Of a stretch of 64,000 bases of DNA, positions 45,695-54,670 are shown one piece after another. Origin of the DNA: Arenicella chitinivorans (GTDB lineage: Bacteria > Pseudomonadota > Gammaproteobacteria > Arenicellales > Arenicellaceae); assembly GCF_014651515.1 (NCBI RefSeq), contig NZ_BMXA01000001.1, positions 248,001 to 312,000 of the forward strand. Reading direction: 5' to 3'. A program made the translations under genes and the position numbers. Position 1 is the stretch's first letter. Every line of letters starts with the position of its first letter. The notes under the pieces were generated by a model. The model saw nothing but the letters and a program-made list of their open reading frames with translations. It was not told the DNA's origin and searched no databases.

Positions 45695-47095
45695 ATGCGC
45701 GCCATCACTTTGAGTTTGACCAAGAACGCCTTATTCGCATCGTCACTAGTGTCGTTTGTATTCGCTTCGACGAATCTACAGGCGGCTAGTCAAGACAGCT
45801 TAGTGCCGACCGTCAACATGGATAGCGGCGCATCCTTGGAGTTCGATTGGCCGGGTATTCGAGTCGGAACCGCTAGCTATGAAGAAGGCCCAACTGGCGT
45901 CACTGTCTTCCATTTTGACAAAAAGGCCAAGGTGGCCATGGATGTTCGAGGAGGCGGGCCAGGCACGGTTAACGCGCCTTATGTTGAGCTCGGGTATGAC
46001 GTTGCTGAGCTAGATTCAATCGTTGTGGCTGGCGGCTCGTGGTACGGTTTGGAAGCTACTACAGCGGTTGCCACGGCGATGATGGACGACGGACTGCGAG
46101 ACGGAGATGCATTTTCATTAACGCCATCTGTGGCGATGTCTTTAGGGTCTATTATTTTTGATTTCGGCAGTCGACGCTTGAACGAAATTTATCCCGACAA
46201 AAAGCTTGCTCAAGCCGCCTATCGAGCGGCTGTCCCCGGTCAATTTCCATTGGGTGCAACCGGAGCTGGACGGCATGCCATGACCGGTGGATTCTTTGGC
46301 TGCGCAGTGCACTCCGGGCAGGGTGGCGCGTTTAAGCAGATTGGTGATCTAAAGATAGCCGCGTTTTCGGTGGTCAACGCCTTCGGTGCTGTTACCGATC
46401 GTGATGGCAAGGTAGACGCATGTTATACCGATAAAGGCCTTGAGAGAGATCTGCAAATCAAAGATATGTTTGCAAAGTTTGAATCTAAGTTTAGTGAACA
46501 AACTCTCGAACGAGCTGACAACAGCAATAAGAACACCACGATCAGCGTTCTGGTGGTGAATCAGAAACTAGAGCCAGCCTTACTAAAACGCTTGGCAGTG
46601 CAAGTTCACACGTCGATGTCACGCAGCTTACAACCTTACGCAACTCTGTTTGATGGTGACGTATTCTACGCAGTGTCGACCGAAGAAATTGACGACAAAG
46701 AGTTGAGCCCGGTGGATTTAGGTGTGATTGCGTCTGAAGTAATGTGGGATGCGTTATTAGCGGCGGCACCGGCGCAACAACCTAAGCACGTGCAAGCAAA
46801 CCCAAACGTAGCGTTGTCATCGGCAGACATGAATGCGATTGCGGGCGAGTACCAATTTAGCGACAAGGTGAAACTCAAGGTGTTTGTGCGTAAAGGTAAA
46901 TTGTTTGCACGCGCGACGGGCTCAAAAAAAGTGTTTGCAATTGCCACTGACCAAGACAAAGAACTACTGCCGGTAGCAAAAAACCAATTTGTGGTTCCAT
47001 CTCGGGTGCCGCTCACATTGGATTTTAGTAATGCAGAAAAAGTCATTTTGAACCCAGGTCATTGGCAGCAAACAGGCGTTTTAATCAGCAACTAA
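45695..47095 (+). CDS. Exported NylC-type N-terminal-threonine hydrolase with extra C-terminal domain
   Basis: P1-family (DmpA/NylC) hydrolase of 466 residues; the ATG at 45695 gives a proper signal peptide (about 1-31, ending LQAA) whereas the frame open from 45590 does not. NylC hallmarks are FDWPGIRVGTASYEEGPTG, IIFDFGSRRLNEIYPDKK, the self-cleavage pair N280/T281 in KNTTISVLVVN, N228, D320 and D322 (FDGD), and LGVIASEVMWDALLAA. I could not place the Lys reported for NylC catalysis. NylC opens internal amide bonds of nylon-6 oligomers. Residues about 372-466 form an added domain (IAGEYQFSDKVKLKVFVRKG), resembling DUF3471, which NylC lacks. Confidence 0.88.
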   Translation: MRAITLSLTKNALFASSLVSFVFASTNLQAASQDSLVPTVNMDSGASLEFDWPGIRVGTASYEEGPTGVTVFHFDKKAKVAMDVRGGGPGTVNAPYVELGYDVAELDSIVVAGGSWYGLEATTAVATAMMDDGLRDGDAFSLTPSVAMSLGSIIFDFGSRRLNEIYPDKKLAQAAYRAAVPGQFPLGATGAGRHAMTGGFFGCAVHSGQGGAFKQIGDLKIAAFSVVNAFGAVTDRDGKVDACYTDKGLERDLQIKDMFAKFESKFSEQTLERADNSNKNTTISVLVVNQKLEPALLKRLAVQVHTSMSRSLQPYATLFDGDVFYAVSTEEIDDKELSPVDLGVIASEVMWDALLAAAPAQQPKHVQANPNVALSSADMNAIAGEYQFSDKVKLKVFVRKGKLFARATGSKKVFAIATDQDKELLPVAKNQFVVPSRVPLTLDFSNAEKVILNPGHWQQTGVLISN

Positions 47096-47207
47096 TGGCT
47101 CTTGTGTGGCTACCGGTTTGCTACCGCGACACTAATTTGCTGATTTCAATTTACCAAAATTGTCAGCCAGCCGGCAACAAAAATAGGCTTTGTGCCTAGA
47201 GGACATC

Positions 47208-48632
47208 ATGAAGCAGTTACCCTCTTTAGATAAACATTATATAAACGGTCAATGGGTGTCGAGTCAGTCTACGGCGACCTTTGACGTGGTCAGCCCGGTG
47301 ACTGCACAGGTGGTTGATCAACTCTCACTGGGTGGCAGCGCGGATGTTGACTCAGCTGTCGATGCGGCTAAGAATGCATTTCCGCTATTCGCCGCCACCA
47401 CTCAAGCGCAGCGAGTCGCGATGTTTGATCGTTTGATTGACGCTTACGAAGACTCGCTTGAGGATATGGCGCACGCCATTACCACTGAAATGGGCGCGCC
47501 AATTACGGTATCGCAACAGAAGCAGACTATGGTTGGTTTGGGCTTGCTAAAGAGCATGCGCCAAACCCTGATGGACTTTTCAACAACCGAGAAAATTGGT
47601 GATGTGCTAGTACAAAAACTGCCGATTGGTGTGGCCGGCATGATCACACCGTGGAACTGGCCGATGAATCAGGTGGTGTGTAAAGTATCTGCCGCTTTAG
47701 CGGCCGGTTGCAGCATGGTGTTAAAACCGAGCGAATACGCGCCTTACAGTGCGGCACTATTTGCCGACATAGTGGACCGTGCAGAGTTACCACCAGGAGT
47801 ATTTAATCTAGTTCACGGTGGTGCGCAAGCAGGTGAAGCATTGGCTTCACACCGTGATGTGGATGTTATATCAATTACTGGTTCGGTTCGAGCTGGCGTA
47901 GCCGTTGCCCAAGCGGCAGCACCAACCGTTAAACGAGTTACGCAAGAATTGGGCGGTAAATCGCCTTTTATTGTTTTGCCTGATGCCGATCTTTCTGCAG
48001 CGGCAAACTCGTGCGTCGCCCGACTTATGTTGAATACGGGGCAATCCTGCAATGCACCAACCAGGCTAATTGTGCCAGAGCAACACAAGGCAGAGACTCT
48101 GGCAGCAATTAAAACCGCTATCAGTAACTATCAGGTCGGTGATCCATTTGAGCAGTCCACCGATATTGGTCCGGTGGTGAACAAACTGCAATTTGATCGC
48201 GTTAATGCCTATATCCAAACCGGAATCGATGAGGGAGCCGAGGTGCTGTGTGGTGGTGTGTCCGATCACGATGCAAACGACGGATTCTTTGTCAAACCGA
48301 CGTGCTTTTATGATGTTGACGAGAGCATGACGGTGGCGCAGGAAGAAATTTTCGGCCCGGTGTTAGTCGTCTTGTCTTATTCCGATATTGAGCACGCGAT
48401 ACAAATCGCCAATGCGTCCCATTTTGGCTTGTCGGCCTATGTGTATGGTCACAACAATGATGACACCATGCACGTGGCAACCAAACTGGAAGCAGGTATG
48501 GTGCACGTTAATGATGCGATTGCCACCATGGATGCGCCATTCGGTGGTTTTAAGCAGTCAGGTAATGGTCGAGAGCGCGGTGTGTTTGGCTTAGAAGAAT
48601 ATTTAGAGGTCAAGTCTATTTATGTTGGCTAA
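47208..48632 (+). CDS. NAD(P)-dependent aldehyde dehydrogenase (NylE/semialdehyde type)
   Basis: Non-acylating aldehyde dehydrogenase of 474 residues; the ATG at 47208 follows AGAGGA. Motifs: ITPWNWPMNQVVCKVSAALAAG, TGSVRAGVAVAQ (cofactor), the Glu in QELGGKSPF and the catalytic Cys in NTGQSCNAPTR, ending EEYLEVKSIYVG. In order after the aminotransferase and before the CoA-transferase it would oxidise an omega-semialdehyde (for example malonate-, succinate-, glutarate- or adipate-semialdehyde) to a dicarboxylate. In the nylon pathway NylE does this with adipate semialdehyde. Substrate is inferred from context. Confidence 0.9.
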   Translation: MKQLPSLDKHYINGQWVSSQSTATFDVVSPVTAQVVDQLSLGGSADVDSAVDAAKNAFPLFAATTQAQRVAMFDRLIDAYEDSLEDMAHAITTEMGAPITVSQQKQTMVGLGLLKSMRQTLMDFSTTEKIGDVLVQKLPIGVAGMITPWNWPMNQVVCKVSAALAAGCSMVLKPSEYAPYSAALFADIVDRAELPPGVFNLVHGGAQAGEALASHRDVDVISITGSVRAGVAVAQAAAPTVKRVTQELGGKSPFIVLPDADLSAAANSCVARLMLNTGQSCNAPTRLIVPEQHKAETLAAIKTAISNYQVGDPFEQSTDIGPVVNKLQFDRVNAYIQTGIDEGAEVLCGGVSDHDANDGFFVKPTCFYDVDESMTVAQEEIFGPVLVVLSYSDIEHAIQIANASHFGLSAYVYGHNNDDTMHVATKLEAGMVHVNDAIATMDAPFGGFKQSGNGRERGVFGLEEYLEVKSIYVG

Positions 48633-48768
48633 AATGGTGCTCAATACAGCGCTAGTGCAACCCTAGAGTTTCGATCTGATTCCAAGTTTGCTTAAAACGG
48701 GTCCGGTTTATACAGAGTCTCTAAAAGGCTCTTTTGAGCACCTAGTTCCTTAGCAGCGGAGAGATGGC

Positions 48769-49944
48769 ATGATTAAGCATGGCGCGTTGTCGCACCTTAA
48801 GGTTTTAGACTTGTCGAGAGTATTAGCTGGGCCGTGGGCTGGGCAAGTGCTGGCTGATTTTGGTGCCGACGTGATTAAGGTTGAGCAGCCAGAAAAAGGA
48901 GACGACACTCGGCATTGGGCGCCGCCGTATATGCCTGATTCAAGTGGTGCCGATACGGCAGAGAGCGCGTACTACCTATGTGCAAATCGAGGCAAGAGAT
49001 CGATTTGTGTGGATATTCGTAGTGCCGAAGGCCAAGCGGTGTTGCATGCGCTGGTGCAGGACAGCGATGTCGTGATCGAAAACTTTAAGGCCGGTCATTT
49101 GGCAAATTATCACCTCGACTACGACACCTTATCTAATATAAATCCGGCTCTGATTTATTGCTCGATCACTGGATTTGGTCAAACCGGACCGTATAGTGAA
49201 CGACCCGGCTACGACTTTTTAATTCAAGCCATGAGCGGGCTTATGAGTGTGACTGGAGAGCCTGATGGTCCACCACAGAAAGTCGGCGTTGCGGTAACAG
49301 ATGTACTAACCGGGTTGTATGCGGTAATCGGGGTATTGGCGGCTTTGTCCGAGCGTTCGATCTCCGGATTGGGGCAACATATCGATTTGTCCTTATTCGA
49401 TGTAGCCGTCGCATCCATGGCAAACCAAGCGAGCAATTACCTCGTTGGCGGAATGACTCCGCAAGCGATGGGCAATGCGCATCCAAATATCGTGCCGTAT
49501 CAGAGCTTTGAAACGCAACAAGGACACTGTGTGGTAGCTGTCGGCAATGACTCGCAGTTCGCGCGGTTTTGTGTGGTTGTTGGGCGCCCAGAGTGGTGCG
49601 ACGATGAGCGCTTTAAATCGAATAGTCAGCGGGTCAAGAATCGAAAAGTGTTAGTTGTTCTAATTGCCGAAGAGATGCGGCGTGACACGCGAGATAACTG
49701 GTTGGCAAAATTTCAAAAAGCAGATGTACCAGCCGCGCCGATAAATAACCTACAAGATGTTTTCAACGACCCTCAAATTCTTGCTCGGCAAATGAAGATC
49801 AACGTGCCGCATCCGAGCAATCCAGACCTCGAGTTAGTCGGCAATCCACTTAAGTTTTCTCGCACGCCGGTTAGCTATCATCGACCGCCTCCCGAGCTGG
49901 GGGAGCATACTGAGGAAATATTCAATAAACTCAAAGGCACCTAG
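48769..49944 (+). CDS. Class III CoA-transferase (CaiB/BaiF family)
   Basis: CoA-transferase of 391 residues. Family blocks: LDLSRVLAGPWAGQVLADFGADVIKVE, the catalytic Asp in PGYDFLIQAMSGLMSVTGEPDG, and HPNIVPYQSFETQQG. Among CaiB-like proteins the pattern resembles succinyl-CoA:glutarate CoA-transferase, which pairs with glutaryl-CoA dehydrogenase (found here at 18199). It would activate the dicarboxylate made by the preceding aldehyde dehydrogenase (136 bp upstream), opening it to beta-oxidation or to GcdH. Glutarate, adipate or another diacid fit. Confidence 0.9.
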   Translation: MIKHGALSHLKVLDLSRVLAGPWAGQVLADFGADVIKVEQPEKGDDTRHWAPPYMPDSSGADTAESAYYLCANRGKRSICVDIRSAEGQAVLHALVQDSDVVIENFKAGHLANYHLDYDTLSNINPALIYCSITGFGQTGPYSERPGYDFLIQAMSGLMSVTGEPDGPPQKVGVAVTDVLTGLYAVIGVLAALSERSISGLGQHIDLSLFDVAVASMANQASNYLVGGMTPQAMGNAHPNIVPYQSFETQQGHCVVAVGNDSQFARFCVVVGRPEWCDDERFKSNSQRVKNRKVLVVLIAEEMRRDTRDNWLAKFQKADVPAAPINNLQDVFNDPQILARQMKINVPHPSNPDLELVGNPLKFSRTPVSYHRPPPELGEHTEEIFNKLKGT

Positions 49945-50026
49945 TGCCTTAACTGTTAATGACCTAACTGGAAAAGTCTTAATCTAGAACAGGCTCAGCG
50001 GCAAGTACCTTCACTAGCGGTCGCTT

Positions 50027-51091
50027 CTAGCGCATAGACAGCACAGCTGGTGCAGCGTGACTTTCTGGTTGTTTAACCACTGAGTGCTGCGCGTACAGGT
50101 CGAGCATTTCATCAATGAGTAGGGGTTCGTTTTGGCTATCGATAAAATGCCCCATGCCTTCCAACGCCACAAATTTAGAGTCGGTAATCAGCTCAGCCGT
50201 GTGTTGTCCGGCTTGCAGTGGAATGAGATTGTCTGCGGTGCCGTGTACTACCAACGTTGGTAGCTTGATTTGCTTGAGAAGATCAACACGATCACCGGAA
50301 TCAGCAATTGCCCAAAGTTGCCGAGCAGTGCCATCAGGATAATGCGCTCGGTCGTAGCTTCGGGTCATGCGCTGTTGCCATGCTTGTGTCGATAGCTCGG
50401 CAACATCACCGTCTATTTGCTGTGCAAACTGTGCCCGTGACACGATTACCTCTGTTCGGCTCATGCCGTCGAGATTCTCGAGTGATGGCTGCAGTGTGCC
50501 ACTGGGTAAGTCAGGATCACTTGAGGTGGACATGATTGAGGTGAGTGTCGTAACCCTTTCTGGGTGGTGTGCTGCCATTAACTGCGCAATCATTCCGCCC
50601 ATTGAAATACCGGCAATATGCGCTTGTTCAATGCCTAAGTGATCCAACAGCGCAATCGCGTCGTCTGCCATATCATCTAAGCGATAAGGCGCGCCCAATG
50701 GTAAACCGAGTTTATATTTGAGTAGCGTAAACGCGCCAGGTGCGCCTTGTTGGTGAAATTTGCTCGACCAGCCTGAATCGCGATTATCAAATCGAATCAC
50801 TCGGTAGCCTTGTTCCACTAACGAAAAAACAAAACTGTCTTCCCAGTGTATGAGTTGTCCGCCGAGCCCCATGACCAACAGCACCGCATCATCCTGTGGT
50901 TTACCAAACTCTTGGTAGGCGATGCGAACACCATTTACGTGCGCGTAATAAGTTGGGTATTCGGTGTGTCGAACCAATTCCAAGGTTTCAGCGGGCAGAG
51001 CTACAGACGGCGAACTCGATGAGTGTCCCCACTGAACTGAAAAATAAGCGGCCACGGTGAGACCAATAACTGCGAATACTACGCGTTTCAT
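50027..51091 (-). CDS. Exported or membrane-anchored alpha/beta hydrolase
   Basis: Serine hydrolase of 354 residues with an N-terminal hydrophobic segment (KRVVFAVIGLTVAAYFSVQW) that acts as a signal or anchor. The alpha/beta fold is shown by LLVMGLGGQLIHWEDSF, RVIRFDNRDSGWSS, the nucleophile elbow GISMGG, and PTLVVHGTADNLIP with the His in EGMGHFIDSQ. The group includes esterases and haloperoxidase-like enzymes. It is convergent with the CoA-transferase and could supply esters or amides, but no substrate can be named. Confidence 0.87.
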   Translation of the reverse strand: MKRVVFAVIGLTVAAYFSVQWGHSSSSPSVALPAETLELVRHTEYPTYYAHVNGVRIAYQEFGKPQDDAVLLVMGLGGQLIHWEDSFVFSLVEQGYRVIRFDNRDSGWSSKFHQQGAPGAFTLLKYKLGLPLGAPYRLDDMADDAIALLDHLGIEQAHIAGISMGGMIAQLMAAHHPERVTTLTSIMSTSSDPDLPSGTLQPSLENLDGMSRTEVIVSRAQFAQQIDGDVAELSTQAWQQRMTRSYDRAHYPDGTARQLWAIADSGDRVDLLKQIKLPTLVVHGTADNLIPLQAGQHTAELITDSKFVALEGMGHFIDSQNEPLLIDEMLDLYAQHSVVKQPESHAAPAVLSMR

Positions 51092-51286
51092 AACCCTGGA
51101 GACGATAAGAATTGAGTTGTCATCATATTGTCACACAAATATGATCCATGGTCGATGCTCTCGCGTAAATAGCGAGGATTATCAAAGGTTTATTTTTGCA
51201 TAGCGGCGGTAGGAATATTTTCACTTGGTTTAAACGCCTTATGCCGATTTTGCAATATCGATCTGCTGACTCAATGTCTGCTTTGT

Positions 51287-52390
51287 TTGACATGGTTAGC
51301 TGACAATATCTGGGAAATAGCCGTGAGTATTGATGCGCGGCAAACATTCGAAGGCCGCTGGGATCCAGAACAAAAGATTATGGACCTGGTAGTCGCAATG
51401 GCCTTATTAGACATCGATGCATTGCTATCACATGCGCAAACACAGTCGGCACCGGAGACCGGGGACACACTCGAGTCGCCCGCTATTGCCATAGCAAATC
51501 AACTTATTGAGCGATTCCCTAAGCCGTGGTTAATGCGTAATTCCGACGGCGAATACGTATGGAGTTACACGCATGGTTTAGTATTGCTAGGTATGCAACG
51601 CTTAGCCGAGCAAACTGGCAACACCCAATACTACGACTACATCAAGGCTTATGCAGATCACTTTATTGACCAGCATGGAGCGATCACCAGTCTTAAGCTG
51701 AGCGAGTTCAATATTGATTCAGTCAATGCCGGCAAGATTTTGTTTGGGCTCTCTCTACCAAACAAGCGGCGATGAGCGTTACAAGCGAGCAATGGATCAT
51801 TTAATGTTGCAGTTAACATGGCAACCTAGAACGCACAGTGGTGGCTTCTAGCATAAACGTAAATACCCGTGGCAAATCTGGCTTGATGGGCTGTATATGG
51901 CGCAGCACGTTCTACGTGCGTTACACCTCCGAATTTGAGTCGGCCTCTGCCGTGTATGAGGACAGCGTGCAGCAGTTTGTGCGCATCGAGATGGAGACGC
52001 GTGACCCGGAGACAGGTCTGCTTTACCACGCCTGGGACGAAAGCAAACTCCAGCCTTGGGCTGACCCGAAGACTGGTCGAGCACCTGGGTTTTGGTCACG
52101 CGCCATGGGCTGGATCGATGTTGGACTCGGTTTATTTGCCGATCGCCGAGCGTGGGTATCAAGGTTTGCTGGACGAGTTGATTTCGGTGGAGGATGGTGT
52201 TGTGCACCTAAACAACGTCTGTCGCTCCGCTGGATTGGGTGGTGAACCTTATCGCAGTGGTAGCTACGAGTATTATGTGACAACGGACCGCGTGCGCGAT
52301 GATGCGCATGGAATCGGTGCCTTTTTGCTGGCCGCGAGTGAAATGCTCAATACTGAGCAGAGTAGAGACTCTTCGCTTCGCTCAGAATGA
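51287..52390 (+). pseudogene. Broken CE8/GH105 gene remnant
   Basis: Remnant of a paralogue of the three-domain pectin gene at 12248. It begins in the end of the CE8 domain (SIDARQTFEGRWDPEQKI matches the left copy's SARDTFGARWDPEAKL), continues through the GH105 start IERFPKPWLMRNSDGEYVW, then has a one-base frameshift near 51745, an in-frame TAG at 51848-51850 (Trp in the left copy), a one-base insertion near 51906 and a 224-bp deletion at 52113/52114. From 51861 on it is nearly identical to the left copy, while upstream it is clearly diverged, so it is a mosaic. No functional product is possible. Confidence 0.9.
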
Positions 52391-52802
52391 GCTTGGTGTA
52401 TTTGTAACCCAACTCAAACACTGTCTTTACGAGCGCAGCGTGGCAGTCTGGTGAATGGAGATTCTTCGCTATGCTCAGAATGGACGTTGGTGGTTTTATG
52501 ATCCAAATCAAACACCGTCATCGCGAGTGACGCGTGGCAATCTCCGTCAGAGGTGTGCATCAAAATGCGAGTAGTGAGAGGCACGTTGAAAAGCAAAAAA
52601 TCCCCAATTCAAGAAAATCCGCGGAAATACTAAAAAAGTGCAAAGCAGGCTTGACTACATGACGGCGCAAGTGTATTTTCTCGCCTCTCAATTCAAGTCC
52701 GCAACGGACACTATTGTCGGTTAACGATACCTTTCGTTTCCGCCAATAAGGAAAAATTGGCTATGTAGCTCAGCTGGTTAGAGCACAGCATTCATAATGC
52801 TG
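51861..52802 (+). repeat. Right copy of the long direct repeat
   Basis: Partner of 14351-15515, same orientation, with one inserted base and a 224-bp deletion inside the GH105 part. From 52114 to 52802 it aligns base for base with 14827-15515. It contains the same dispersed repeat cluster (about 52367-52550) and runs into the intact tRNA-Met. Identity ends at 52802, inside the tRNA, because the left tRNA copy is truncated there. Confidence 0.93.
52651..52679 (+). promoter_or_regulatory. Promoter of tRNA-Met
   Basis: A -35 box TTGACT (52651-52656) and a -10 box TATTTT (52674-52679) are separated by exactly 17 bp, with a GC-rich CTCGCC after the -10 as in stable-RNA promoters. The start point would give a leader of roughly 70 nt before the mature tRNA. 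The left repeat copy keeps TTGACT but has TACTTG at the -10. Confidence 0.65.
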
Positions 52803-52835
52803 GGGTCGGTGGTTCAAGTCCACCCATAGCCACCA
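52759..52835 (+). tRNA. tRNA-Met (CAT), elongator type
   Basis: Full cloverleaf of 77 bases including an encoded CCA: acceptor GGCTATG/CATAGCC, D stem GCTC/GAGC, anticodon stem CAGCA/TGCTG with loop TTCATAA (anticodon CAT), variable loop GGGTC, T stem GGTGG/CCACC with TTCAAGT, then ACCA. The sequence closely follows the E. coli elongator tRNA-Met (GGCTACGTAGCTCAG start). It is not an initiator, because the first base pair G-C is intact. An Ile(CAT) identity is less likely given this similarity. Confidence 0.97.
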
Positions 52836-52959
52836 TTTCTCATATCGGTTTTTGCTGATTTTCTCTTCCTAATTAATACCGGTTTTCGCGCCCGAATTCC
52901 CTCGACAGTAATCAAGCTCTATACTCAGGGCATACCTAGGTGAGTGCCGGAGGCTTCGA

Positions 52960-54588
52960 GTGACATTGCTGTTATTTGTGTTTGGTTTAGCGATCTTTCT
53001 ATTCGCCATGCGGAATTTGGAGCGCGGTATTCGCTTGTCGGGTGGCGAGGGTTTGAAGCGCTGGATTGTGAATCGGACGAACACGGCCTTGAGTGCTGCT
53101 GGCGTTGGGGTTGCCGTTACCGCGATTATGCAAAGTAGCTCGATGGTGTCGCTGGTCGTGTTGGCTTTTGTGAGTGCTGAAATTCTACCCTTGTTCAACG
53201 GTATTGGTGTGGTGTTGGGCGCAAATGTCGGCACCACGGTCACGGGCTGGGTGGTGACGATTGTGGGTTTCAAAATGGACTTGCAAGCCATGGTGGTGCC
53301 CATGTTGGGTATCGGCGCTGCGTTAAGCCTTGATTATTTTAAAAATGACAAAGTGAAAGGTTTGGGCACCGCTTTGTTCGCTTTTGGATTGTTGATATTT
53401 GGACTCGATATCATGAAGAACAGTGTTGCTGGTGTGTCTGAGATGTTCGACATTGCCGAATGGCGAGACCTGCCCGCATGGGTGTATCTGTTGATCGGTG
53501 TACTCCTAGCTGCTGTGATGCAGTCCAGTTCTGCGGTGATGATAATCGCTTTGTCGATGCTGAATTCCGACATTGTGCAACTTACCGACGCTGCGGCTGT
53601 GATCATTGGAGCGGATCTAGGCACCACGAGCACCACCATCCTCGGTAGCCTGGGGCAGTCCGTTGTTAAGAAACAGTTAGCGCTTGCCCACGTGTTTTTT
53701 AATTTGATAGTCAACTCGCTGGCGTTCATCTTTCTGTTGCCCGCATTGCCAGAGTTGTTGCGTTTCTTGAGTGTTACCGACCCAATGTTTGGTCTGGTTA
53801 CGTTTCACAGCACATTTAATGTTCTAGGCTTGCTGGTGTTTCTGCCGATACTTAAATTTTATGCACGCTGGATTCAGCGTGTGTTGCCGACCGAAAAAGA
53901 TTTGCGTGCACAGTTTTTCAGTGTGCCAATCGAAGTGCCAGACGCGGCGATCGACAGTCTGGAGTCCGCACTGACTCAGCTTAAGAGCGACGCAATCCGC
54001 TTAAATCTGAAGACGCTCGATCTGCCGCTTAAAGGTTTGGATGAGCGGCATCAGCTAAAGCCGAGCAGTCTGGTTGGTTCGTTTGACGAGTGCTATGAAA
54101 GCCTCAAGCTATTTGAAGGTGATCTGATTCGCTACGCACGCAAGGTGCAACAAGCGAAACTGAGTAGCGAGCAAGGTGATAAAGCGGTCGCGATTTCAGA
54201 AACAGCACGCGCGCTGGTGTATGCCTCTAAAACACTCAAAGACGTTCGTCATGATTTTGCGCAATTAAATACGTTGGCAGAAACCCCGCTCGGCGAGGCT
54301 TTGGGCACAGCGCACCGGCAGTACTTGAGAGATTTTTACGTTGACTTGATCCCACTATTATTTTCAGCGCATGATGCGCCGTATGTGACGGAGTCGATGG
54401 GTCGCTTGGCGGAACAAAACGCTCGCCATCAGCAGGTGGCGGACGACATTGTGGCGCAGCAACTGCAAGACGAAGGTCGAGAGAGTATGCCGCTTTCGAC
54501 CCTGTTTAATTTGAATCACGAGCTTCACCACTATGCTCGCTATATGTTGAGCTCGATTGGCACCTACGCCGGCACAACGAGCAAATGA
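52960..54588 (+). CDS. Na+/phosphate cotransporter with PhoU-like tail
   Basis: Membrane protein of 542 residues from a GTG preceded by GGAGG. It has the two inverted Na_Pi_cotrans repeats, each with a QSSS motif (IMQSSSMVSLVVL and VMQSSSAVMIIAL) followed by GANVGTT or GADLGTT, then from about residue 330 a helical PhoU-like cytoplasmic domain. NptA/YjbB-type proteins move phosphate with sodium, often outward. It begins 124 bp after tRNA-Met and stands outside the repeated segment. Confidence 0.92.
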   Translation: MTLLLFVFGLAIFLFAMRNLERGIRLSGGEGLKRWIVNRTNTALSAAGVGVAVTAIMQSSSMVSLVVLAFVSAEILPLFNGIGVVLGANVGTTVTGWVVTIVGFKMDLQAMVVPMLGIGAALSLDYFKNDKVKGLGTALFAFGLLIFGLDIMKNSVAGVSEMFDIAEWRDLPAWVYLLIGVLLAAVMQSSSAVMIIALSMLNSDIVQLTDAAAVIIGADLGTTSTTILGSLGQSVVKKQLALAHVFFNLIVNSLAFIFLLPALPELLRFLSVTDPMFGLVTFHSTFNVLGLLVFLPILKFYARWIQRVLPTEKDLRAQFFSVPIEVPDAAIDSLESALTQLKSDAIRLNLKTLDLPLKGLDERHQLKPSSLVGSFDECYESLKLFEGDLIRYARKVQQAKLSSEQGDKAVAISETARALVYASKTLKDVRHDFAQLNTLAETPLGEALGTAHRQYLRDFYVDLIPLLFSAHDAPYVTESMGRLAEQNARHQQVADDIVAQQLQDEGRESMPLSTLFNLNHELHHYARYMLSSIGTYAGTTSK

Positions 54589-54670
54589 CAAGGCGTATGT
54601 TGATCTGGATCACGGTCTACGACGTGTCGCTATGTTCTAATGTATTAATTGAATCCGACCTGCGAACGGC

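Noticed and set aside
41618-49944. Reading the cluster simply as a lysine/5-aminovalerate (davT-davD) pathway
   Set aside because: Not excluded, but the aminotransferase resembles the pyruvate-using BauA group rather than DavT/GabT, no davA/davB genes are present, and the three Nyl-type hydrolases would be unexplained. Kept as an alternative substrate route.
15472-52835. Classic integrase attachment sites (attL/attR) at tRNA-Met
   Set aside because: Integrase sites usually duplicate the 3' end of a tRNA and are short. Here the 5' 44 bases are duplicated as part of a repeat of about 1 kb, and no integrase gene is present.
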